From DAOUJI01 sp965197415 (GTDB taxonomy: Bacteria; Chloroflexota; Dehalococcoidia; Lucifugimonadales; JAGWBF01): DNA of 64,000 nt. The notes beneath the pieces are model-generated. The model had not been told where the DNA came from, did not search any database, and was given only the letters and a program-made list of their open reading frames with translations. Below are positions 8,189 through 15,190 of this stretch, in pieces; position 1 is the stretch's first letter; each line of letters begins with the position of its first letter. A program made the position numbers and the translations under genes. The DNA is taken from positions 1,488,001 through 1,552,000 of the forward strand of contig OZ240207.1 of the NCBI GenBank assembly GCA_965197415.1. The letters run 5' to 3'.

Positions 8189-8275
8189 CCCCTCTCCCCC
8201 CGGGAGAGGGTTGGGGTGAGGGTATCACCGTAGCTTCAGGGGGAGCCCCTGGATACCGGCCTGCGCCGGTATGAC
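8189..8275. repeat. Composite repeat, modules B then A
   Basis: Module B (8189-8222) forms a CCCTCTCCC/GGGAGAGGG hairpin followed by TTGGGGTGAGGG. Module A (8253-8272) forms ATACCGGC/GCCGGTAT around CTGC. The two are about 30 bp apart, with the spacer containing the complement of the TCTAAAG and CCAGGG segments found in the other composite copies. Confidence 0.75.
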
Positions 8276-8321
8276 GAAAGTTGTGAAGGGTCTCTTCACC
8301 GGAGAAGAGAGGCGCAGTACG

Positions 8322-8639
8322 TCAGACGGCCGGGCCGACGAGAATGTCGCCGCCTTCCACCCGAACCTCATACCGGACCAGGGGATATATGGCTGGGCGG
8401 GTCACAGCGTCGCCGGTCTTCAGGTTGAACCAGGCGTCATGGGATGGGCACTTCACCTCGTGGCCCTTGAGGGTTCCCATCGAGAGCCTGCCGAACGCAT
8501 GGGTGCATTCCTCGCTCAAGGCATAATACTCGCCTTCCAGGTTGACCAGAAGGACACCCTCTCCGTTCACCTCAACAGCCGTCATCTCCCCCGGCGGGAC
8601 GGCCTCAACGCTGGCGACTTTCACAAAACCATCAGGCAT
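8322..8639 (-). CDS. Rieske [2Fe-2S] ferredoxin-like protein
   Basis: This 105-residue protein is of the small Rieske ferredoxin type that passes electrons to ring-hydroxylating or related oxygenases, or acts in nitrite-reductase NirD-like roles. Both cluster motifs are present: CTH (Cys45, His47) and CPSH (Cys64, His67), 17 residues apart as in the BphF/NirD group. There is no membrane anchor or signal peptide. No oxygenase large subunit is adjacent; the gene stands alone between two composite repeats, so its partner is unknown. Confidence 0.9.
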   Translation of the reverse strand: MPDGFVKVASVEAVPPGEMTAVEVNGEGVLLVNLEGEYYALSEECTHAFGRLSMGTLKGHEVKCPSHDAWFNLKTGDAVTRPAIYPLVRYEVRVEGGDILVGPAV

Positions 8640-8702
8640 AGGCGTTTCTCACTCTCATATCTCAATCGTGACCCTCAAAGAGACCTTTGAAAACCTCCGT
8701 GC

Positions 8703-8783
8703 TACCGGCGAAAGCCGGTATCCAGGGCCTCTACTAAAGTGCGGGCCGCCCTCACCCCAACCCTCTCCCAGTGGGAGAGGGGG
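8703..8783. repeat. Composite repeat, modules A then B
   Basis: Module A (8703-8720) is TACCGGC-GAAA-GCCGGTA. It is followed by TCCAGGGCCTCTACTAAAG and then module B (8749-8783), CCCTCACCCCAACCCTCTCC with GTGGGAGAGGG. It fills the gap between the metallo-hydrolase and Rieske genes and is inverted relative to the copy at 8189. Confidence 0.75.
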
Positions 8784-8793
8784 CAATCCAAGA

Positions 8794-9570
8794 CTACTTT
8801 CGTGGCGGCACCCACTCCTCTTCCAGGACTCTGAGAGGCTGCGGAGCGTCGGGGGCCACCTTGATCCTCACGTCGCCGATTCCCCGGTGACGGGTCTGGA
8901 GCGTGATGTACTCGTCTCCGCTGAAATACTCGATAACATCCCCAGGTTTTATCTCAAAAGCCCGGTCGTGGCCGGGGTAGAAGACCTTGGTGGAGTCGAT
9001 CAGCTTGTTTATGCTGTCGGCCGCTTCCTTCTTGTCCCAGAAGGCTATCATCGGTTCTTTGGTGAACACCGACGTAGCCATGGGCAGAGCGTCTCCGGCC
9101 ACGGCTATCTTGCCGCATGAGGTGTCAACCATGACGCTGACGTGGCCCCGGGTGTGGCCGGGCGTGTCCAACACCGTAATGCCCGGCTCGATTTCCTGGC
9201 CTTCGACGATTTCCTTTACATCTCTGCCTTGCAGCGTGTTTATGAAGTAGCGCGGGGTGGCGTAGTCGCCCTTCTTGGGCGCCTCGGCGTACTCCAACTC
9301 CTTGGGATGAATCATTATCTGGGCGTCGGGGAACACGTCGGTGTTCTGGCTGTGGTCCCAGTGGGAGTGAGTCAATATGATTGCGTCTATGTCGTCGACT
9401 CCCAGCCCAAGTCCCTCCAGGGATGTCTTCAGCAGGTCGGCTCTTCCCTTGAATCCCACATCCACCAAGTAGTTCTTCTCGCCCTGTATCAGGACGATGG
9501 TGCACAGGGCCAAGGCGCCCTGGTCGGTGTTTACGTGGAACCCTGTCACCAGATGCTTTATTTCAGGCAT
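8794..9570 (-). CDS. Metallo-beta-lactamase-fold hydrolase (lactonase-like)
   Basis: This 258-residue cytosolic enzyme has the dinuclear-metal motif HSHWDH (His68, His70, Asp72, His73), further ligands in DTPGHTRGHVSV and VAGDAL, and a late His in FYPGHDRAF. The layout resembles the N-acyl homoserine lactonase (AiiA-like) subgroup, which hydrolyses lactones, but many members act on other esters or thioesters. The C-terminal tail (about 215-258) is a beta-rich extension with Pro/Lys at the end. It is upstream of the Rieske gene, with repeats between. The substrate is not assignable. Confidence 0.88.
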   Translation of the reverse strand: MPEIKHLVTGFHVNTDQGALALCTIVLIQGEKNYLVDVGFKGRADLLKTSLEGLGLGVDDIDAIILTHSHWDHSQNTDVFPDAQIMIHPKELEYAEAPKKGDYATPRYFINTLQGRDVKEIVEGQEIEPGITVLDTPGHTRGHVSVMVDTSCGKIAVAGDALPMATSVFTKEPMIAFWDKKEAADSINKLIDSTKVFYPGHDRAFEIKPGDVIEYFSGDEYITLQTRHRGIGDVRIKVAPDAPQPLRVLEEEWVPPRK

Positions 9571-9644
9571 GTGTCCCTCCCGAATGGTGCGTCTTATCCA
9601 ATGGGAGCAGCTTTGCTACAAGGCCGTGCTCAAGGCTAGCCGGG

Positions 9645-9989
9645 CTATTCCGGGTCGGCCAGGGGTATGGCCACCAGACACCGTTCCGCCTTCCCCACGC
9701 CTCGCATGATGTGGCCGTGGCCGGTCATATCCTCTGCCACTATGACGTCGCCAGGGAAGAACCGCCTGACGGCGCCGTCGGCGCACTCCACCTGCCACTC
9801 CCCTTGGAGGAAGAGGGTGTACTGGCGCCGCGGGGCGGTGTGCCAGTCGCTGTAGAAATCGGGTTCACGTTGCACAAAACGTATTTCGCCCTCTGTCTGC
9901 CGGGCCACTATCGCGTGGAATTCTTCCAGCGGCAGGTCCCTGAAGTGGGACTCACCGTCGTCGCCCGTGTAGAGTTGTACGACTTTCAT
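9645..9989 (-). CDS. Cupin-domain protein
   Basis: This 114-residue single-domain cupin begins MKVVQLYTGDDGESHF. The first cupin motif is imperfect (WHTAPRRQYTLFLQGEW, with one His retained), and the second reads FFPGDVIVAEDMTGHGHIM, with a His pair. Metal binding is plausible but not certain. Such proteins act as small dioxygenases, isomerases or sensors. It lies between the metallo-hydrolase and the LLM oxidoreductase on the same strand and may belong to the same pathway. Confidence 0.8.
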   Translation of the reverse strand: MKVVQLYTGDDGESHFRDLPLEEFHAIVARQTEGEIRFVQREPDFYSDWHTAPRRQYTLFLQGEWQVECADGAVRRFFPGDVIVAEDMTGHGHIMRGVGKAERCLVAIPLADPE

Positions 9990-10028
9990 CTATTTCGCTC
10001 CTTTATGTCCGGGGGGTTCCATGCGCCC

Positions 10029-10060
10029 TAGCCCTTGACGGAAGAGGGTTGGGGTGAGGG
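10029..10060. repeat. Palindromic repeat, module B (solitary)
   Basis: The sequence reads GCCCTTGACGGAAGAGGGTT followed by GGGGTGAGGG. It has the CGTCAAGGGC-type variant loop on the complementary strand and lies between the cupin and LLM genes. Confidence 0.7.
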
Positions 10061-10093
10061 TGAATCCTCGGCCACGGCTATATCCAGGGCCGA

Positions 10094-10984
10094 CTACACG
10101 ATCCCCTTCACGGCGTCCTTGTAGTCGCGGACTGCATTGATGTGGTCTTGAACGGTCTTGAGACCCGCGTTCATGGTGTTGATGGAGATGTGGCTGGCGT
10201 CGAGGTCCTTCCACGCCTGGCTCAAGCTCACGCACTGCTCCAGCCCGTCGGCATGATTGACCCGGCCCTCGATTCCGATGGACGCGGGATCGCGGCCAGC
10301 CTCCCTGGCGTAGTTCCTTACTCTCTCCAGGCCGTCCGCGGCCCGGTCCGGCGGCCACATTGGGAAGAAACCGTCGGCCATGCGCCCTACCCGCTCCAGG
10401 ACACGCTCACCCCTGTTGCCCGGCGCCGCCTCACGGCCGCCGCCCAGCCAGATGGGTATGGTCTGCTGTACGGGCCGGGGGTTGATTCCGGCCTTGGTGA
10501 CCTTGTGCCACTTGCCGTCGAAATCTAGTACGTCCTTGGTCCAAAGCTCTCGCATAAGCTCAATTTGCTCTTCACTGCGCCTGCCCCGGTTGTTGAAGTT
10601 CTCACTCAGGGCCTCATACTCGACGTGGTTCCACCCAGTGCCGAGGCCGAGACGGAGCCTGCCTCCGCTGAGCACGTCCACCTCTGCCGCCTGCTTGGCC
10701 GCCAGGGCCGTCTGCCGTTGGCCTATGATGATGACCGCCGTGACCAACTCGATGCGCTGGGTCAGGGCGGCCATGTAACCGAACAGCACAAAGGGCTCGT
10801 GGAACATGTCTTCCAGCCTGTAGGGGCCGGTCAGGTTGGTGTGATGGGAGCCGTCGGCGCCCAGCACGTGGTCATACACTATCAGATGGTCGAATCCCAG
10901 GTCTTCCGCCGCCTGGGTCCAGTCCCGTACGGCTATAGGGTCGCTCCCTATTTCGGTCTGGGGAAAGACAGCTCCTACCTTCAT
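10094..10984 (-). CDS. LLM class F420-dependent oxidoreductase
   Basis: This 296-residue luciferase-like protein is of the subgroup often annotated as F420-dependent. Features are MKVGAVFPQTEIG at the N-terminus, AEDLGFDHLIVYDHVLGAD, the ELVTAVIIIGQRQTALAAKQAAEVDVLSGGRLRLG-type segment (core AAEVDVLSGGRLRLGLGTGW), and IPIWLGGG. It starts at ATG 10984 after GAGGAGGAAGC. A promoter lies about 70-100 bp upstream on the same strand. Known relatives reduce or oxidise small cofactors and organic substrates through F420H2; the substrate here is unknown. Confidence 0.88.
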   Translation of the reverse strand: MKVGAVFPQTEIGSDPIAVRDWTQAAEDLGFDHLIVYDHVLGADGSHHTNLTGPYRLEDMFHEPFVLFGYMAALTQRIELVTAVIIIGQRQTALAAKQAAEVDVLSGGRLRLGLGTGWNHVEYEALSENFNNRGRRSEEQIELMRELWTKDVLDFDGKWHKVTKAGINPRPVQQTIPIWLGGGREAAPGNRGERVLERVGRMADGFFPMWPPDRAADGLERVRNYAREAGRDPASIGIEGRVNHADGLEQCVSLSQAWKDLDASHISINTMNAGLKTVQDHINAVRDYKDAVKGIV

Positions 10985-11055
10985 AGCTTCCTCCTCAAGA
11001 GGGTTTCAGCCTCATGGCGGCCCGCTCATGATTCAACCATGAAGAGGCCATGCCC

Positions 11056-11084
11056 ATTCTGGCGCCCTATGGGAAGAGGGTCAA
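11056..11084 (-). promoter_or_regulatory. Promoter upstream of the LLM oxidoreductase at 10094-10984
   Basis: On the - strand, TTGACC (11084-11079) and CAGAAT (11061-11056) are 17 bp apart. The leader would be about 65 bases. Confidence 0.45.
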
Positions 11085-11131
11085 GCGCCGCCCTATCCGC
11101 AACTTCTTTCCTATGAAAACTTGCAGCAACT

Positions 11132-11166
11132 GCCCCTTCCCCTTCTGGGGGAAGGTTGGGATGGGG
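11132..11166. repeat. Palindromic repeat, module B (solitary)
   Basis: The sequence reads GCCCCTTCCCCTTCTGGGGG followed by AAGGTTGGGATGGGG. It is a diverged hairpin copy about 20 bp from the composite repeat that follows. Confidence 0.65.
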
Positions 11167-11186
11167 GTCGAGGCCCCACCTCGTCT

Positions 11187-11272
11187 TTCCGGCGTAGGCC
11201 GGAACCCAGGGTCTTCTCTAAAGCAGGGAGACACCCTCACCCCAACCCTCTCCCGTCAAGGGCGAGGGGGAA
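11187..11272. repeat. Composite repeat, modules A then B
   Basis: Module A is TTCCGGC-GTAG-GCCGGAA (11187-11204). It is followed by CCCAGGGTCTTCTCTAAAG and module B (11233-11272) with the CGTCAAGGGCGAGGGGG right arm. It lies upstream of the tRNA-Asp promoter. Confidence 0.8.
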
Positions 11273-11300
11273 TAACCGGACCGCCCTGCGGTTCCCGCCG

Positions 11301-11329
11301 TTGACGCTGGGGCGTAGGACGCTTACAAT
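11301..11329 (+). promoter_or_regulatory. Promoter of tRNA-Asp
   Basis: TTGACG (11301-11306) and TACAAT (11324-11329) have a 17-bp spacer. Initiation near 11336 leaves a 5' leader of about 57 bases for processing by RNase P. Confidence 0.7.
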
Positions 11330-11392
11330 CTTATTGTGGGCTTCAAGCGGGCCGCAAGCTCGGCCTGCCGTTCAACCCACTCCTCAAGACAC

Positions 11393-11470
11393 GGACCCGT
11401 GGTGTAGCTGGCCAAACACACTGCCCTGTCAAGGCAGAGATCGCCGGTTCGAATCCGGTCGGGTCCGCCA
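11393..11470 (+). tRNA. tRNA-Asp (GTC)
   Basis: A full cloverleaf can be folded. The acceptor stem is GGACCCG/CGGGTCC, the D stem GTGT/ACAC, the anticodon stem CTGCC/GGCAG with loop CTGTCAA (anticodon GTC), and the T arm GCCGG-TTCGAAT-CCGGT with one G-T pair. The discriminator is G and the CCA end is encoded (11468-11470). An accessory island begins about 55 bp downstream, a common place for integration, but I found no second copy of the tRNA 3' end to mark an attachment site. Confidence 0.96.
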
Positions 11471-11524
11471 TTTGTTAATCCGAGAACTGACCCAACTGTT
11501 TCATTCGCTATTTTTCGGAGGAAT

Positions 11525-13459
11525 GTGTTGTTTAAAACCAACGATATTCTGCTAAATGATTTACTTGAAGAGGTGCACGACGGCAAAATCCAATTGCCCG
11601 ACTTTCAACGGGGCTGGGTCTGGGATGACGAGCGCATTAAGGGCCTCCTCGTAAGCATTTCTCGATTCTTCCCAGTCGGTGCCATAATGACCATGTCCGC
11701 CGCCGGAGACATCCAGTTTCAGAAGCGGCCTATAGAAGGGGTACCTGCCGATCGAAACTCGAAACTTGAAAGCTACCTGCTTGACGGACAACAGAGACTT
11801 ACGTCTTTGTACCAAGCGTTGCTGTACGATGGGCCGGTTGAAACCCGGGACAGGCCCGGTGGCACCAAAGTAATCAAGCGGCGTTATTACATTGACATAC
11901 AGAAGGCTCTGGATCCGTCAGTGGACCCGGAGGATACAGTGATCAGTGTACCGGAAGACCGGGTTGAAAAGAGAAATTTTGGAAGGGAAATCGTTCGCGA
12001 CCTTTCTTGCTCTGAACTAGAATTTAAAGCCCACATGATACCTACTGAGCGAATCATGGACAATACGCAATGGGGCTTTAATTACGCTAAGCATTGGGAG
12101 AACAGCAGCGACGAGCATCCTTATGGTAACGCGTTCGAGTATTTCATGAGATTCCAACACAACGTACTGAATAACTTCACAAAGTATAAACTGCCGGTCA
12201 TCAACCTGGACAAGGACACGTCCAAAGAGGCGGTGTGCACGGTTTTCGAGAAAGTGAACACCGGCGGTGTTACGCTCAGCGTATTTGAGTTGTTGACTGC
12301 CTCTCTGGCCGCCGACGGTTTTCGTCTAAGGGATGACTGGGATGCCCGGCGCAGTCGGCTGCGTTCCAAATTTGGTGTGCTACACGGAGTAGACGGCTCC
12401 AATTTCCTACAGGCCGTAACCCTATTGGCAACGCAGCAGCGTAGGAAACAGGCAATAGCAGGCCAACTGCCGCCTGGAATTGGTTGCAAGAGGTCTGACA
12501 TACTCAGCCTGACCCTCCATGAGTACCAAGAGTGGGCCAACAAAATAGAATCCGGGTTTGAGGCGGCCGCCAAATTCCTGCACAGCCAGTCCGTGTTCAC
12601 TCAGGCCAACATCCCATACAACACCCAACTGGTTCCCTTGGCAGCCCTTCAAGTGGAACTCGGCCATGAAATGGAGTCTTTCAACGCCAATAAGCGCGTG
12701 GAACATTGGTTTTGGTCGGGCGTGTTCGGAGAAATGTATGGGAGCGCTGTTGAAAGCCAGTATGCTAGAGACTTAACTGAGGTTGCGGACTATGTCCGCA
12801 ATGGCATTGAACCCACTTTGATAAGAGAGGCAAACTTCGATCCCAATCGTCTCATCAGTTTGCGCACTCGCTTAAGTGCGGCCTATAAGGGCTTGTACGC
12901 GCTCCAAATGAAAAGCGGGGCCGCTGACTGGCTAACCGGAGAATCGTTGACCATAGCCAACTGGCACGACCAGAACATTGACATACATCACATCTTTCCC
13001 AAGAGGTGGTGTGAGGCCGAGGCAATCCCCAGGATACCTAAAGAGTTGTACGATTCGATCATCAATAAGACCCCCATTGATGCCCGGACCAACAGAATCA
13101 TTGGCAGCAACGCTCCTTCCCGCTACTTGCCTAGGTTGCGTCCACACAATGCCCAAATGACCCACGTGCTGGAGACACACTGGTTGAATCAAGAACTCCT
13201 AGAGGACGACCAGTTCGCCAAGTGCTTTTTGGAACGTGGTGAAGCTATGCTCGAACTGATTGGCCAGGCGATGGGCAAGCCTATCGCAGGTGGACGGGAG
13301 ACCTTTATGGCTGCCTTACGTTCAGCTGGTGTCGTCGATGCCCCACAAGATGTCGCGCCGACCGATATCGAGTGGGCCATAGAACCGTCGGACGACGACG
13401 ATTTCGACCCACTAGGAGACGCCGCCTACGTGGAAGAACCCGTAGCAGCTGACGACTAA
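11525..13459 (+). CDS. DUF262/DUF1524-type protein, GmrSD-like defence nuclease
   Basis: This 644-residue protein has the DUF262 (ParB/sulfiredoxin-like) signature LLDGQQRLTSL (DGQQR at 87-91), the downstream FEKVNTGG segment (about 241-248), and a C-terminal HHIFPKRW motif (His488, His489) like the His-Me/HNH nuclease centre of DUF1524. GmrSD-type enzymes with this layout cleave modified DNA, often phage DNA. The start is GTG 11525, or TTG 11528; GGAGG lies just upstream. Base composition is clearly more AT-rich than the flanks, and the gene directly follows tRNA-Asp, both signs of transfer. A non-defence role cannot be excluded. Confidence 0.85.
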   Translation: MLFKTNDILLNDLLEEVHDGKIQLPDFQRGWVWDDERIKGLLVSISRFFPVGAIMTMSAAGDIQFQKRPIEGVPADRNSKLESYLLDGQQRLTSLYQALLYDGPVETRDRPGGTKVIKRRYYIDIQKALDPSVDPEDTVISVPEDRVEKRNFGREIVRDLSCSELEFKAHMIPTERIMDNTQWGFNYAKHWENSSDEHPYGNAFEYFMRFQHNVLNNFTKYKLPVINLDKDTSKEAVCTVFEKVNTGGVTLSVFELLTASLAADGFRLRDDWDARRSRLRSKFGVLHGVDGSNFLQAVTLLATQQRRKQAIAGQLPPGIGCKRSDILSLTLHEYQEWANKIESGFEAAAKFLHSQSVFTQANIPYNTQLVPLAALQVELGHEMESFNANKRVEHWFWSGVFGEMYGSAVESQYARDLTEVADYVRNGIEPTLIREANFDPNRLISLRTRLSAAYKGLYALQMKSGAADWLTGESLTIANWHDQNIDIHHIFPKRWCEAEAIPRIPKELYDSIINKTPIDARTNRIIGSNAPSRYLPRLRPHNAQMTHVLETHWLNQELLEDDQFAKCFLERGEAMLELIGQAMGKPIAGGRETFMAALRSAGVVDAPQDVAPTDIEWAIEPSDDDDFDPLGDAAYVEEPVAADD

Positions 13460-13561
13460 CCGCGCATACGAACAAAACCACGTCGGACAAGAGGACCGCT
13501 TTGGTGAACCAGTCCAATCCCGACTTCAAGAAACTGATACAGATTGCCAAGAGGTGAAACC

Positions 13562-13768
13562 ATGAGGCAGGTAGTAATTTATCCCGGTGAGGACGGTTAT
13601 TGGGTTGCGGAATGCCCCAGCTTGCCCGGATGTGTAAGCCAGGGCACTACCAAACAGGAGACCATCGCCAACATCAAAGAGGCTATCGAAGGCTATCTGT
13701 TGTCGCTCGAGGAAGACGGGATTCAGGCGCCTGAAGAACGTTTTGAGGCTCTAGTCCTGGCCGTATGA
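13562..13768 (+). CDS. hicB: HicB-family antitoxin
   Basis: This 68-residue HicB-like antitoxin has the partial RNase H-like fold seen in VVIYPGEDGYWVAECPSLPG and the TTKQETIANIKEAIEGYL helix. It lacks a separate C-terminal DNA-binding domain, as in the shortest HicB forms. It starts at ATG 13562 with AAGAGGTG upstream; an earlier start at 13544 has no support. It overlaps the toxin gene by four bases (ATGA), so the two are translationally coupled. The antitoxin-first order is the reverse of classic hicAB. Confidence 0.9.
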   Translation: MRQVVIYPGEDGYWVAECPSLPGCVSQGTTKQETIANIKEAIEGYLLSLEEDGIQAPEERFEALVLAV

Positions 13769-13986
13769 CCGGTCTGCCAAGGATTTCCGGGCAAGACTGT
13801 GTCAAAGCGCTCGGCAAAATCGGGTTTTACTTGAAACGACAACAAGGCAGCCACATGATATTACGCCGTGACAATCCGTTCGCTCAAGTTGTCGTTCCCA
13901 ACCACAGGGAACTCGACCGAGGCACCCTACGGGCCATTATCAAACAGGCCGACCTCGGCGTTGCCGATTTCGTAGGGCTGTTGTGA
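13765..13986 (+). CDS. hicA: HicA-family mRNA interferase toxin
   Basis: This 73-residue double-stranded-RNA-binding-fold toxin cleaves mRNA when unbound. The family pattern is complete: ISGQDCVKALGKIGFYLKRQ, the catalytic His in QGSHMIL, VVVPNHRELDRGTLRAIIKQA and a short C-terminus. The length is typical and the active-site His is intact, so the toxin looks functional. It overlaps hicB by four bases. Confidence 0.92.
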   Translation: MTGLPRISGQDCVKALGKIGFYLKRQQGSHMILRRDNPFAQVVVPNHRELDRGTLRAIIKQADLGVADFVGLL

Positions 13987-14039
13987 CGGGGTTCGCCCAT
14001 CAGGTTGAGTCGCCAATATGCTGCGGCGGAACGGGTAGG

Positions 14040-14068
14040 TTGACGTGCAGATTTGCGGTTTGTAAGTT
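14040..14068 (+). promoter_or_regulatory. Possible promoter of the antitoxin gene at 14105
   Basis: TTGACG (14040-14045) and TAAGTT (14063-14068) are 17 bp apart, within an AT-rich stretch that continues as TTATATACACACAC. The -10 is weak. Confidence 0.3.
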
Positions 14069-14104
14069 ATATACACACACTCATAGAGAGAGTGGAAAAG
14101 CCGA

Positions 14105-14380
14105 ATGGCCAGAGTTCATATAGTGGTCCCCGACGAGGACCGCGACCGTTTCGTCCACCAAGCGCGGAGAGAGGGCATGACCCTAAGCGCGTGGCTGCGA
14201 GCCGCCGCCCGCGCAAGGTTGGAAGAACGGAATCAAGTCCAGCGTTTCGAGTCGCCAGAAGATCTGGAAGCCTTTTTTCGGGCGTGCGAGGCGGTGGAAG
14301 GACCAGAGGCAGAGCCGGACTGGAGCGAGCATCTGCGAGTGATTAACGAGTCGCGAGCCAGCGGAACCACTGGGACGTGA
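14105..14380 (+). CDS. Antitoxin-like protein (ribbon-helix-helix type)
   Basis: This 91-residue protein has an N-terminal VHIVVPDEDRDRF strand and a following REGMTLSAWLRAAARARL helix, consistent with a ribbon-helix-helix DNA-binding antitoxin. The acidic C-terminal half (ESPEDLEAFFRACEAVEG) would bind the toxin. Its stop overlaps a GTG that begins a PIN-domain sequence, exactly the four-base overlap expected of a VapBC pair, but that toxin is broken after about ten codons. The antitoxin is therefore probably an orphan. Confidence 0.75.
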   Translation: MARVHIVVPDEDRDRFVHQARREGMTLSAWLRAAARARLEERNQVQRFESPEDLEAFFRACEAVEGPEAEPDWSEHLRVINESRASGTTGT

Positions 14381-14517
14381 TATTCGTCGACACCAACGTA
14401 TTCAGAGATACTTCCGGGCCAGGGCAGCATACCTGGAATCCTTGCGGTCTCTCGCCCGAAACTGGCCTCGCCACCGCGAGGCAAAGGACGGCTTTCCTTC
14501 CTCAGCGACACTTCTGA
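14377..14517 (+). pseudogene. Truncated PIN-domain (VapC-like) toxin remnant
   Basis: Starting at GTG 14377, overlapping the antitoxin stop, the frame reads VIFVDTNVFRDT. This matches the first strand of PIN-domain ribonucleases, including the first catalytic Asp. After that point it loses all resemblance and ends at a TGA at 14515-14517 after 46 codons. The lost part runs into the 3' end of a gene on the opposite strand, marking a deletion or inversion junction near 14402-14415. Confidence 0.7.
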
Positions 14518-14638
14518 GGAATTGCTCTATCAGTGACGAAAGGGACACGCCGAGTGAACGAGCGTACCGCTCGCCTGCCAGCAGCACCTCGGAGTCCATA
14601 GTGATAGTAAGCTTTCTCTTCATGGCCGGTAGTTTCAT
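14402..14638 (-). CDS. Ribbon-helix-helix antitoxin-like protein (DUF6364 type)
   Basis: This 78-residue protein has a KRKLTITMDSEVLLAGERYA strand-helix segment and GVSLSSLIEQFLRSV, typical of DUF6364-like antitoxins that precede a PIN-domain toxin. No toxin follows on this strand: the gene ends inside the PIN remnant of the opposite module. An alternative ATG at 14623 would trim five residues, and neither start has a good Shine-Dalgarno. It is likely the surviving half of a second toxin-antitoxin pair. Confidence 0.7.
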   Translation of the reverse strand: MKLPAMKRKLTITMDSEVLLAGERYARSLGVSLSSLIEQFLRSVAEEGKPSFASRWRGQFRARDRKDSRYAALARKYL

Positions 14639-14714
14639 ATATACATTTGCCGCTAGCAGGTATACAGACAGGTCAGCCTGAGTCTACTCGTACTGAACTG
14701 AATGCTAAAAGGGC

Positions 14715-15155
14715 CTACCGCTTAGGCAGCGAGACGGTGGCCTTGCTGGGGCAAGTGTTTACGTTGTCCTGGTTCTCCACCCACACGTCCAGGTCCAGCC
14801 TGTAGTCGCCGTCCTCTTCATACTTCCGGGTGACTTTGCCCTTGGCCGTGAGCACGTCCCCGTAGAAGTTCATGCCCCTGTACTGGGTCTGCAACCTCTT
14901 GATGAAGCCGCTGTCGCCTATCCACCGGCCAAGCATGTTGTGCATGTAGGCCCAACGCACGTTGCCCATGCCGAAAACGCCGGGCTGGTTGGCCTTCTGG
15001 GCGGCACCGTCGTCCATGTGTATGTACAGGAACTCGTCGTTCACCGCGGCAAAGCGGTTCCAGTTCATCAGGTCTGTTTCCCGGGAGAACTCGGGGACCT
15101 CCTGGCCTTCCTCGATGTCGTCCCAGTAGAGTTTCACTTCATAGTCGGCTGCCAC
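14715..15155 (-). CDS. MaoC-like hotdog-fold protein
   Basis: This 146-residue protein of the MaoC/FAS1-dehydratase-like hotdog group begins at GTG 15155, with AAAGGAGG upstream. Segments such as YWDDIEEGQEVPEFSRETD, the F.A.VNDEF.YIHMDD region and YRGMNFYGDVLTAKGKV fit the hotdog dehydratase pattern, including an Asp and a His in the expected region. It lies 36 bp downstream of a second MaoC-like gene, and the two probably form a heteromeric hydratase acting on an enoyl-CoA or similar thioester. It is the last gene of the operon starting at 18791. Confidence 0.8.
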   Translation of the reverse strand: MAADYEVKLYWDDIEEGQEVPEFSRETDLMNWNRFAAVNDEFLYIHMDDGAAQKANQPGVFGMGNVRWAYMHNMLGRWIGDSGFIKRLQTQYRGMNFYGDVLTAKGKVTRKYEEDGDYRLDLDVWVENQDNVNTCPSKATVSLPKR

Positions 15156-15190
15156 TCTTGAGCCTCCTTTGGTTTCTTCCCGCCGGACCG

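Larger units (their letters stand above)
7747..8321. other. Intergenic repeat cluster, no gene seen
   Basis: This gap of about 575 bp contains the operon promoter and at least four palindromic repeats. I found no convincing coding frame on either strand. Short direct echoes of ATCGAAAGACCC(T/G) and its complement occur near 7905, 8030 and 8130, so the region looks like a site of repeated small-element insertion. Confidence 0.6.

Noticed and set aside
11454..11470. tRNA-Asp 3' end as an attachment site of an integrated element
   Set aside because: I found no direct repeat of the tRNA end downstream in the island and no integrase gene.
13504..13557. 17-codon frame before hicB (GTG start, ends IQIAKR)
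   Set aside because: It has a weak ribosome site and no recognisable family, and is probably leader sequence or a remnant; not listed as a gene.
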